Source: Schaalia odontolytica (GTDB lineage Bacteria; Actinomycetota; Actinomycetes; Actinomycetales; Actinomycetaceae). From it: DNA of 13,941 nucleotides. Positions 1 through 5,663 of this stretch are shown here, piece after piece. Within the stretch, counting starts at the first letter, position 1. Each line of letters starts with the position of its first letter. Location of the stretch: NCBI RefSeq assembly GCF_002847525.1, contig NZ_PKKM01000019.1, positions 1 to 13,941 of the forward strand. The letters are read 5' to 3'. The notes below the pieces were generated by a model that saw only the letters and a program-made list of their open reading frames with translations, was not told the origin of the DNA and did not search any database. The position numbers and the translations under genes were made by a program.

Positions 1-1
1 C

Positions 2-3000
2 GACTGGGATACGTGGACCGACGATCCGGCACGCGCCATTGGCCACCTCCTGCCCGACATTGCCATCGCACTTGCGACCATGGGTGGCAGCGCCGGCGTG
101 TCCGCCGGCGAGAAGGCCCTGACCGGCGGAGCTCGCGCTCTTCGCATCGGCAAAGAGGTCTTCAAGGCCATTTTGCCTATTAGCCCCGACGACGTCCGCT
201 CCCTGGCCAAGCTCGGCAAGAACCTGGTCGGCAAGCTCAGCGCCCGCGGCATCAATACGGCCGCGGACCTCGCGGATCTGGCAAACACCGCGCAGCGCCT
301 AACTAAGGCCGCCGACCACGCCCACGACCTGGGTCACGCCGCCAACGGCATGGCTGATGCCCTAGACGGGGCCGCCGACGCCGGCCGCGCTGCCACGAGG
401 GCTGGCTCGGCTATCGGGGACACCAGCCACGCAGCGCACGCAGCCGGCGGGGCAGCCGATGCTACAGGTAGCGCCAGCCACGCCGCACACGCCGCTTCCG
501 GCGGCGGTGGCATCGCCAGCGGTGCGAGCCATGCCGCAAACGGTGCCGGTAGCGCCAGCCACGCCGCACACGCTGGAGGCAACGCCGCTGACGCTGCTGG
601 TAGTGCCAGCCACGCCGCACACGCTGGCGGCAACGCCGCTGACGCTGCTGGTAGCGCCAGCCACGCCGCTCACACTGGCGGCAACGCCGCAGACGCTGCA
701 GGCAACGCCAGCCACGCCTCGCACACTGCAGGCAACACAGCCGACGCTGCAGGCAACGCCAGCCACGCCTCGCACGGTGGTGCGGATGTCAAGGATTCGG
801 CTCTTCCGCCCACGGATCCGGGCCACCGCTCCAACGGTGTGTCGAGTGCGGCTCAGCCCGACGCGACGCCTCATGCGCCCGCAGCTGGCGATGCCAGCAC
901 CGGCGGGCACGCGGCTCCCGCGAACACTGCCCCCAGCGCGTCTAACGGCGCTCACAACAACGCGTTCATGAATGCGGATACCGGCGGCGCCACCCACGGC
1001 GCTGGCAGCACTGCCAACGGCGCAACCGGAGCTCCTGCGACCGGCGCAGGCACACACGGCGCTCCCGGCGCAGGTACGCATGGCGCTCCCGCGACTGGCG
1101 CTCCTGCCACCGGGACCCACGGAGCCCCGGCAACCAGCGCTCCCGCGCCCGGCGCAGGTACGCATGGCGCTGGCACAACCGGTGCACCCGCAACTGGCGC
1201 ACCCGCCACCGGCACCCACGGTGCTGGCGCATCCGGTGCGCCTGCTGCCCCCGGAGCTCCTTCGAGCGGCTCGCATGGTGCCGCTTCTGGCCACGGTGCT
1301 GCTGGCGGCTCCCCCGCTGCTCCCGTGCGCAACGACGGTGTGGGTGAGCGCGGTGCACCGGCTGAGGCTATTGCGCAGAAGAAGCCCGTCGATCCTGACA
1401 AGGTATTTACCCGTTCGGGCAACGATTTCGGTGCCCCGGCGAACAAGATCGATACGCACGCTGGCGGCAACCAGAAGAGCTTGGATCATGTGGATGTCAA
1501 ACCCGGTGATTCCGACAAGGTTCCCAACGGCCAGTACCATCCTGTCGAAACCGCAGGTGGTCCTCACCGCGGCGGCACCGACGGAGCTTTGAAGGGTGAC
1601 GACTTCGAACCGAAACACGCTGTTGCGGGCGATGGGAAGCCTCCGCGAAAGCCTAACGATTCGTGGGACTCCGATGGTTTCTCTGCGAACCGGGACGATT
1701 ACGATCTTTTCGGTGTTGAGAACAGGAAGGACTCTTCCTACCTGGATCACAGCTCGACCCACGCTAACGGTGAGACGCGCGGTGCCGATGAGCTTGTCGG
1801 TGCGGGCGTTGGTCGTAGCGAGGCCAGCGTGGGCGCTCAGGGATCGTACGAGCGCGCTGGTGCCTTCGGTGGCAGCGATCCGAGCCGTGTGAGCCACGGA
1901 GCGGATGGCTTCGGCGGTACCGCTGATTTCGGAGCAAACGCAGGACATGCGGGTCACGGCGCACACGGCGTCAGCAATTCCGCTGATGTCGGTGGCGGCG
2001 TAGGCGACGTGTCGCGTGGTACGCACGCTGCTGGCGCCCCCACGGGCCAGGGCGGCGGTCATGTTGGTGCTGATACTGGCACCCACGGTGGTTCGTCGGC
2101 CCCTGCGCAGGGGCCGCACCGCGGCGATCCGGGCATGTCCACCGGTGATGCGCACGGTGTTTCGCGCGCTGATTCCACCCCCGGCCACGGTGACACCCCC
2201 CGGGCAGGACATGGTGGAGACGGCGCCCCCGACGCGCCTACCACACCCAAAAAGGACACTCCTGCCGGGGACGGCCTGGTCGGCGACAAGCAGCCGCATA
2301 GCGGAAAGCATGCAGCAGACACGCCCACCACCCACGCGGATGAGGCCGCCGACACCACGAAGGCTGGCCACGACTCCGGCGACGCACATGACTCCGGTAA
2401 GGCCGATGCCGACGCCAAGCATGGGCACGATTCCGTCGAGCACGCGGACGCTGACCCCAAGGCGAAGGACCACTCCGCCAACGGCAAGGCCGACGACGCC
2501 GCTGACTCGGCGCGCCACGGCGACAAGACCGAGGCCGACGAGCCCACGTCGGACAAGACCCACAAGGAAGACGACGCCGCACACCACGACGGCGACGAAC
2601 ACCCCAAGGACACCGACGACAAGCACACCACCAAGAACGACGACGCCGACTCCAAGTCCACCAAGGACGAGGCCGACACCCACAAGTCCGACAAGGACGA
2701 CGCCGACGCCAAGTCCGACAAGGACAACACCGACGCCAAGTCCGACAAGGACAACACCGACGCCAAGTCCGACAAGGACGACACCGACGGCAAGTCCGAC
2801 AAGGACAACACCGACGCCAAGTCCGACAAGGACGACACCGACGGCAAGTCCGATGACGACAACGGTGGCGGAGAGTCTGACAACGATACCGTCTCCGACA
2901 AGAACGCGGAAGAATCACAGGAAATCAAATCCGAGGAAGGTACTGGCGAGGAAAAGCGCAACCCGCATTCTGGTGACCCTGACCACAACTGGGGAACCTA

Positions 3001-3364
3001 CGTTGACGAAAATGGGGTTCCCCACATTGACCCTTCTGACCCCCGTCCTTACTTAAATCCGAAGAATAGGCCTTCACTCAAGGAACAGACAATTCTCGAT
3101 GTCTGGAACGAAGAGGTAAGGCCTGACGGGACAGTTGTGGACCCTGCAGGCAGAGTCATCGAATGGACACCCGGCACCTCCCGCCGAGGAGTATGGGATA
3201 TGGGCCACATACCCGGCGAAAAATATCACGACAGGTGGCTCGAGTACGTCAACGGGGAGATGACCCCTGCCGAATTTAGAGAGTGGTACAATACAGCTGA
3301 GCATTATCGCGTTGAGCATCCAACCACTAATCGCAGCCACAAGTACGAAGGCCTCGACAAATGA
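2..3364 (+). CDS. Polymorphic toxin, probably type VII secreted, with C-terminal GH-E nuclease domain (5' partial)
   Basis: The frame is open from base 2 through an internal ATG at base 80, so the gene begins upstream of the window. Visible order: a hydrophobic stretch (W-T-DDPARAIGHLLPD, then a Gly/Ala helix) of the kind seen in the core of actinobacterial WXG/type VII toxins; an Ala/Gly/His-rich linker with SHAAHA repeats (about 410-780); a Gly-Ala-Pro-Thr-His stretch (1028-1243); a mixed Gly/His/Asp region; a highly charged Asp/Lys/His stretch with 9-residue repeats (to about 2880); then a folded tip (about 2960-3364). The tip carries WDMGH (3194-3208), the glutamate of HYRVE (3314-3316) and NRSHKYE near the end. 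This is the pattern of the GH-E subfamily of HNH/endonuclease VII nucleases, so DNA cleavage in a rival cell is the likely action. The tip is visibly less GC-rich than the linker, consistent with module exchange. Secretion by a type VII system is inferred, because the N-terminus is not in view. The stop overlaps the next gene's start (ATGA). Confidence 0.85.
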   Translation, partial: DWDTWTDDPARAIGHLLPDIAIALATMGGSAGVSAGEKALTGGARALRIGKEVFKAILPISPDDVRSLAKLGKNLVGKLSARGINTAADLADLANTAQRLTKAADHAHDLGHAANGMADALDGAADAGRAATRAGSAIGDTSHAAHAAGGAADATGSASHAAHAASGGGGIASGASHAANGAGSASHAAHAGGNAADAAGSASHAAHAGGNAADAAGSASHAAHTGGNAADAAGNASHASHTAGNTADAAGNASHASHGGADVKDSALPPTDPGHRSNGVSSAAQPDATPHAPAAGDASTGGHAAPANTAPSASNGAHNNAFMNADTGGATHGAGSTANGATGAPATGAGTHGAPGAGTHGAPATGAPATGTHGAPATSAPAPGAGTHGAGTTGAPATGAPATGTHGAGASGAPAAPGAPSSGSHGAASGHGAAGGSPAAPVRNDGVGERGAPAEAIAQKKPVDPDKVFTRSGNDFGAPANKIDTHAGGNQKSLDHVDVKPGDSDKVPNGQYHPVETAGGPHRGGTDGALKGDDFEPKHAVAGDGKPPRKPNDSWDSDGFSANRDDYDLFGVENRKDSSYLDHSSTHANGETRGADELVGAGVGRSEASVGAQGSYERAGAFGGSDPSRVSHGADGFGGTADFGANAGHAGHGAHGVSNSADVGGGVGDVSRGTHAAGAPTGQGGGHVGADTGTHGGSSAPAQGPHRGDPGMSTGDAHGVSRADSTPGHGDTPRAGHGGDGAPDAPTTPKKDTPAGDGLVGDKQPHSGKHAADTPTTHADEAADTTKAGHDSGDAHDSGKADADAKHGHDSVEHADADPKAKDHSANGKADDAADSARHGDKTEADEPTSDKTHKEDDAAHHDGDEHPKDTDDKHTTKNDDADSKSTKDEADTHKSDKDDADAKSDKDNTDAKSDKDNTDAKSDKDDTDGKSDKDNTDAKSDKDDTDGKSDDDNGGGESDNDTVSDKNAEESQEIKSEEGTGEEKRNPHSGDPDHNWGTYVDENGVPHIDPSDPRPYLNPKNRPSLKEQTILDVWNEEVRPDGTVVDPAGRVIEWTPGTSRRGVWDMGHIPGEKYHDRWLEYVNGEMTPAEFREWYNTAEHYRVEHPTTNRSHKYEGLDK
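548..775 (+). repeat. 51-bp in-frame tandem repeat (17-residue SHAAHA units), about 4.5 copies
   Basis: Units begin at 548, 599, 650 and 701, with a partial one at 752. Each encodes a Gly-Ser/Asn-Ala-Ser-His-Ala-x-His core followed by a Gly-Gly-Asn-Ala-Ala-Asp-Ala-Ala type tail. Degenerate versions (SHAAHAAGG, SHAAHAASG) precede it from about 425. The repeat lies in the linker of the toxin and keeps frame, so copy-number change would only alter linker length. Confidence 0.85.
1028..1243 (+). repeat. Irregular Gly-Ala-Pro-Ala-Thr-Gly-Thr-His repeat region of the toxin linker
   Basis: Successive short motifs of the type GAPATG and GTHGAP recur about a dozen times with variable spacing. There is no fixed DNA period, but the composition is strongly restricted to Gly, Ala, Pro, Thr and His. 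It is probably an extended, disordered part of the secreted protein. Confidence 0.6.
2684..2845 (+). repeat. 27-bp in-frame tandem repeat, six copies (KSDKDxTDA/G)
   Basis: Six ungapped 27-bp units begin at 2684, 2711, 2738, 2765, 2792 and 2819, each encoding Lys-Ser-Asp-Lys-Asp-Asn/Asp-Thr/Ala-Asp-Ala/Gly. A seventh unit starts at 2846 and decays. Upstream (2520-2683) the same Asp/Lys/His composition is present without strict periodicity. The repeat makes a highly charged, hydrophilic spacer just before the toxin tip. Confidence 0.9.
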
Positions 3365-3894
3365 ACATCTTTCTCACGGCGAATATGAAGACATTTGAGG
3401 ACTTCGTCGCCCTCTATGCACCAGGGGACGAGGCGCGCGCGAACCGGGGGCGCTCCCTGTTCAGTTACGCTCTCGGGAACAGCAAACCGGAGGAGCGATA
3501 CAAGATCGTCGACTTCCTGCTCGAACACAATCCGTCAATCGCCCACAAATCCGGTGACGGGGCGTCACTCCTGCACATCCTACTGGGCGCCGTCAAGCAC
3601 GACCCCGCCCGCGACGCCGCCATCGCACAGGTCCTGGTCGACCACGGGGAGACCTTCAACTGCCTCGATAATCGCAAGCGCCTCCCCCTCCAGTACCTAC
3701 TCCCCCTCCACCGCTACTCCGACGAGGACCTGGCACCCATCTACGACGTCGTCTTCGCATCCCCCGACCCGGGTTTTACGACCGTCGTTGACGGGGGAAA
3801 GCCCTTCCATGAACTCGTCCGCGCATTCGAGGACCGGCAAGTCCTCGCGGACCGCATCGACAACTACCTGCGCACGCAGGGTGACACTCACTGA
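3361..3894 (+). CDS. Ankyrin-repeat immunity protein
   Basis: The 177-residue product most likely neutralises the nuclease tip encoded just upstream. The start overlaps the toxin stop as ATGA, and a GAAGG sequence at 3347-3351 lies nine bases before it, so translation is probably coupled. A second possible start is Met9 (3385). Helix-turn-helix ankyrin-like repeats run from about residue 29 to 145: GRSLFSYAL...VDFLLEHNPSI, GASLLHILLGA...VLVDHGETFNC, and RLPLQYLLPL...YDVVFASPDP. A final PFHELVRAFEDRQVLADRIDNYL helix pair closes the fold. There is no signal peptide, so it should act in the cytoplasm. Ankyrin proteins of this shape directly after toxin genes are a known immunity class. Partner specificity is inferred from position. 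The last ~22 codons lie inside the 554-bp tandem duplication. Confidence 0.8.
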   Translation: MNIFLTANMKTFEDFVALYAPGDEARANRGRSLFSYALGNSKPEERYKIVDFLLEHNPSIAHKSGDGASLLHILLGAVKHDPARDAAIAQVLVDHGETFNCLDNRKRLPLQYLLPLHRYSDEDLAPIYDVVFASPDPGFTTVVDGGKPFHELVRAFEDRQVLADRIDNYLRTQGDTH

Positions 3895-3905
3895 GAGGAG
3901 CAATA

Positions 3906-4238
3906 ATGCGCCCCACCTACATTCGCGGCGCCGGTGCCGCCATCGTCTCGCGCAACATTGTCGAACGAACCGGCAACATCAAATGGCTGACCCGCGAGGA
4001 ACCCTTCGCCCCTCAGGACTCCGGCTGGCGCGTGCTCTCCGACCGCGACACCGCCGAGTACCTGGATGATCCTAAGAACATGACGGTCGTTGACTTCAAC
4101 GATCTGTGCGACATCGAGCCGGCCTGCATCGGCATCTACGACCTGCCGATCGGCTCCGACATCCAACTGGTCGTCGAACCTGACGGCCGCCGGCGCTGGT
4201 TCGATAACAAGACCGAGAAAGAGATTTCCTTCCGCTGA
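3906..4238 (+). CDS. DUF2185/Imm33-like immunity protein, copy 1
   Basis: The 110-residue protein starts at ATG 3906, after a strong GAGGAG ribosome site (3895-3900) that immediately follows the ankyrin gene's stop, so the two are one operon. The family pattern is clear: an N-terminal AIVSRNIVERTGNIKWLTREEP strand region, then DSGWRVLSDRDTAEY (residues 38-52), a D-FND-C-IEPACI segment, and a YDLPIGS-IQLVVEPDGRRRWF C-terminal half. DUF2185 domains (grouped with Imm33) are commonly encoded beside toxin genes, so a cytoplasmic immunity role is likely. Which toxin it recognises is unknown: the GH-E tip already has an ankyrin partner, so this may be an orphan immunity gene against relatives' toxins. 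Confidence 0.75.
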   Translation: MRPTYIRGAGAAIVSRNIVERTGNIKWLTREEPFAPQDSGWRVLSDRDTAEYLDDPKNMTVVDFNDLCDIEPACIGIYDLPIGSDIQLVVEPDGRRRWFDNKTEKEISFR

Positions 4239-4250
4239 CTCACGCAGCGG
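4232..4250. terminator. Short GC hairpin at end of DUF2185 copy 1
   Basis: CCGCTG and CAGCGG flank a 7-base loop and span the stop codon of copy 1. There is no T tract, so termination activity is doubtful. It is the duplicated partner of the hairpin at 4786-4804. Confidence 0.25.
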
Positions 4251-4258
4251 CCCCGCCC

Positions 4259-4380
4259 TCACAGGTGGGTGAGCCACACGAGGGACGTGTAGGGGACCGT
4301 GACCGTCTCCCCCGACGCATACCCGAGGTGCTCGTAGAGGTACCAGCGCAGGTTCGCCTGCATGCGCGCCCGCACCGCCT
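4259..4380 (-). pseudogene. Remnant of methyltransferase 3' end (about 40 codons)
   Basis: Read on the minus strand, this ends in a stop codon and encodes RARMQANLRWYLYEHLGYASGE...LVWLTHL. It is a clear homologue of the C-terminus of the methyltransferase at 4813-5586. It has no start and is fused at 4380 to the ankyrin-gene tail, so it is a by-product of the tandem duplication. Most differences from the intact copy are conservative or silent (for example P to S, I to V, L to T), as if they arose while the sequence still encoded a working protein. Confidence 0.85.
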
Positions 4381-4460
4381 TCGAGGACCGGCAAGTCCTC
4401 GCGGACCGCATCGACGACTACCTGCGCGCGCAGGGTGATAACCACCGACAGGAGCAATAA
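4380..4460 (+). pseudogene. Remnant of ankyrin immunity gene 3' end
   Basis: This matches 3826-3906 at an offset of 554 bases and reads FEDRQVLADRIDDYLRAQGDNH in the ankyrin gene's frame. Unlike the intact gene, the TGA stop is replaced by CGA, and the frame continues RQEQ to a TAA that overlaps the next ATG (TAATG at 4458-4462). It lacks any start of its own. It still supplies the AGGAG ribosome site (4450-4454) of the second DUF2185 gene. Confidence 0.8.
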
Positions 4461-4792
4461 TGCGCCCCACCTACATTCGCGACGCCGGGTACGCCTTCGT
4501 CTCGCGCAAGATCGCCGAACGGACCGGCAACATCAAGTGGCTCATCCGCGAGACACCAATTGCGTTGGATGATTCCGGATGGCGCGTCCTCTCCGACCGC
4601 GACACCGCCGAGTACATCCGCGACTCGAAGAATCTCTTCCTGGCAGACTTTAACGACATCTGCAATCTCGAGCCCGCCTGCATCGGCATCTATGACCTGC
4701 CGATCGGCTCCAACATCCAACTGGTCGTCGAGCCCGACGGCCGCCGGCGCTGGTTCGATAACAAGACCAAGAAGGAGATTCCGTTCCGCTGA
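4460..4792 (+). CDS. DUF2185/Imm33-like immunity protein, copy 2
   Basis: The 110-residue paralogue of the gene at 3906 has the same length and start context (AGGAG-caata-ATG). By hand alignment 23 residues differ. Twenty of these fall in residues 1-70 and only three in residues 71-110, where YDLPIGS, QLVVEPDGRRRWFDNKT and the C-terminal arginine are kept. The DSGWRVLSDRDTAEY core is unchanged. The frame is intact and no key residue is lost, so it looks functional. An immunity role is inferred from family and position. Divergence in the N-terminal half could reflect a shifted partner range. The stop is 20 bases from the convergent methyltransferase stop. Confidence 0.75.
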   Translation: MRPTYIRDAGYAFVSRKIAERTGNIKWLIRETPIALDDSGWRVLSDRDTAEYIRDSKNLFLADFNDICNLEPACIGIYDLPIGSNIQLVVEPDGRRRWFDNKTKKEIPFR

Positions 4793-4804
4793 CTCACGCA
4801 GCGG
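4786..4804. terminator. Possible bidirectional terminator hairpin between convergent genes
   Basis: A 6-bp GC stem (CCGCTG/CAGCGG) with loop ACTCACG spans the DUF2185 copy 2 stop and the gap to the methyltransferase stop. It lacks a U tract on either strand and overlaps coding sequence, so it is only a weak candidate. Confidence 0.3.
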
Positions 4805-4812
4805 CCCCGCCC

Positions 4813-5586
4813 TCACAGGTGAGTGAGCCACACGAGGGTCGCGTAGGGGATCGTCACCAGCTCCCCCGGCGCATAACCGAGGTGCTCGTAGAGGTACCAG
4901 CGCAGGTTCTCCTGCATGCGCGCACGCCCCGCCTCCGACGAACGGATATACGAGGAACGGGTCGTGCCCAGGGTGAGGATCTCCTCGGGGGCCATCCGGT
5001 CCTCCCACGCGACCTGGGTGAGGGTCATCGGGGCGAAGCCACCGCCCGGCGTGGGGGGCCTGTCGGGGCGGTGCACGTCGCCAGAACGCATGATGCGCGT
5101 CAGGCGATGCACCCAGGGGATCGACACGGCCATCTGATTCCAGACGATGGCGAGCGCGCCGCCGGGTGCCAGGATTCGGGCGGCCTCGAGGCCCGCACGC
5201 TCCGGATCCATCCAGTGCCAGGACTGCGCAAACACGACGATGTCATACACGTCGTTCGGTAACCCCGTCTCTTCCGCGACGCCATCGTGCCACGTGACCC
5301 CCTCGTTCGCTGAGGCCTGGGCGCGCATCACCTCGGAGGGTTCGACCGCGTCCACAAGGAGACCACCACGGGCCAGGAGCTCGCTCATCTTGCCAGTGCC
5401 CGCACCGATGTCCGCGGCGCGCAGTGGGCCATCGCGGCCTGGAGCGTTCACGCCCCGCCCGCTCCGCGCGGCGTCGATCAACGCGGCCACGGCCTCGTCC
5501 GGGTAGGCGGGGCGCACCGAGTCGTAGGCACCGCCCTCCCCGACGTAGGGGTTGACGTCGAGGAAAGCGGACACGCTGTTCGGCAT
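4813..5586 (-). CDS. Class I SAM-dependent methyltransferase
   Basis: The 257-residue protein has the SAM-binding motif I ADIGAGTGKMSELLA, an acidic VDAVEPSEVM strand end (motif II), DIVVFAQSWHWMDPE (motif IV region) and ILAPGGALAIVWN (post-motif). The N-terminal NPYVGEGGAYDSVRPAYPDEAV stretch resembles small-molecule or unassigned SAM methyltransferases of actinobacteria; the substrate cannot be told. ATG 5586 is chosen because the codons above it have weaker third-position GC and no family resemblance. An alternative is GTG 5667, which overlaps the cls stop as GTGA and has GGGGAG nine bases upstream; that would add 27 residues. It is the last gene of the minus-strand run, and its 3' end is duplicated at 4259-4380. 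Confidence 0.85.
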   Translation of the reverse strand: MPNSVSAFLDVNPYVGEGGAYDSVRPAYPDEAVAALIDAARSGRGVNAPGRDGPLRAADIGAGTGKMSELLARGGLLVDAVEPSEVMRAQASANEGVTWHDGVAEETGLPNDVYDIVVFAQSWHWMDPERAGLEAARILAPGGALAIVWNQMAVSIPWVHRLTRIMRSGDVHRPDRPPTPGGGFAPMTLTQVAWEDRMAPEEILTLGTTRSSYIRSSEAGRARMQENLRWYLYEHLGYAPGELVTIPYATLVWLTHL

Positions 5587-5588
5587 CG

Positions 5589-5607
5589 TGTCACGATCAC
5601 CGTAACA
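5589..5607. promoter_or_regulatory. Operator-like inverted repeat just upstream of the methyltransferase ATG
   Basis: On the minus strand, TGTTACG and CGTGACA flank a GTGAT spacer, 7-bp arms with one mismatch. It ends two bases before ATG 5586, inside the 77-base stretch between the cls stop and that ATG. It could be a regulator site for an internal promoter, or chance. Confidence 0.3.
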
Positions 5608-5663
5608 CAGCCACGAAGAAGTGGTGGCCGCGCGCCCGGCCACGGCCTCGTTGTCAGAAGCAC

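Larger units (their letters stand above)
3826..4933. repeat. Tandem segmental duplication, two 554-bp copies (3826-4379 and 4380-4933)
   Basis: Every landmark recurs with an offset of exactly 554 bases: the ankyrin-gene tail (3826 and 4380), the DUF2185 start (3906 and 4460), its stop (4238 and 4792), the CCGCTG/CAGCGG hairpin (4232 and 4786) and the methyltransferase stop (4259 and 4813). No indels were found at these landmarks. The junction at about 4379/4380 fuses methyltransferase sequence directly to ankyrin-gene sequence with at most a few shared bases. The copies are not identical: the two encoded DUF2185 proteins match at about 87 of 110 residues, so the event is old or joined diverged alleles. 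Confidence 0.9.

Noticed and set aside
362..2683. A 773-codon open frame antisense to the toxin gene
   Set aside because: Its product is a low-complexity Val/Gly/Ser/Arg string with no domain. It is a shadow of the repetitive GC-rich toxin codons, whose sense frame continues into a recognisable nuclease.
2684..2845. Regular 27-bp repeats considered as a CRISPR array
   Set aside because: The units are contiguous with no unique spacers, and they encode an in-frame peptide repeat.
2016..3056. A 346-codon + strand frame inside the toxin gene, very rich in Thr, Pro and Arg
   Set aside because: It is a frame-shifted reading of the Asp/Lys/Thr repeats, with no ribosome site and no fold.
3888..4457. 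A 189-codon minus-strand frame over DUF2185 copy 1, with a near-identical frame over copy 2
   Set aside because: It repeats only because the underlying DNA is duplicated. The DUF2185 family match and ribosome sites are on the + strand.
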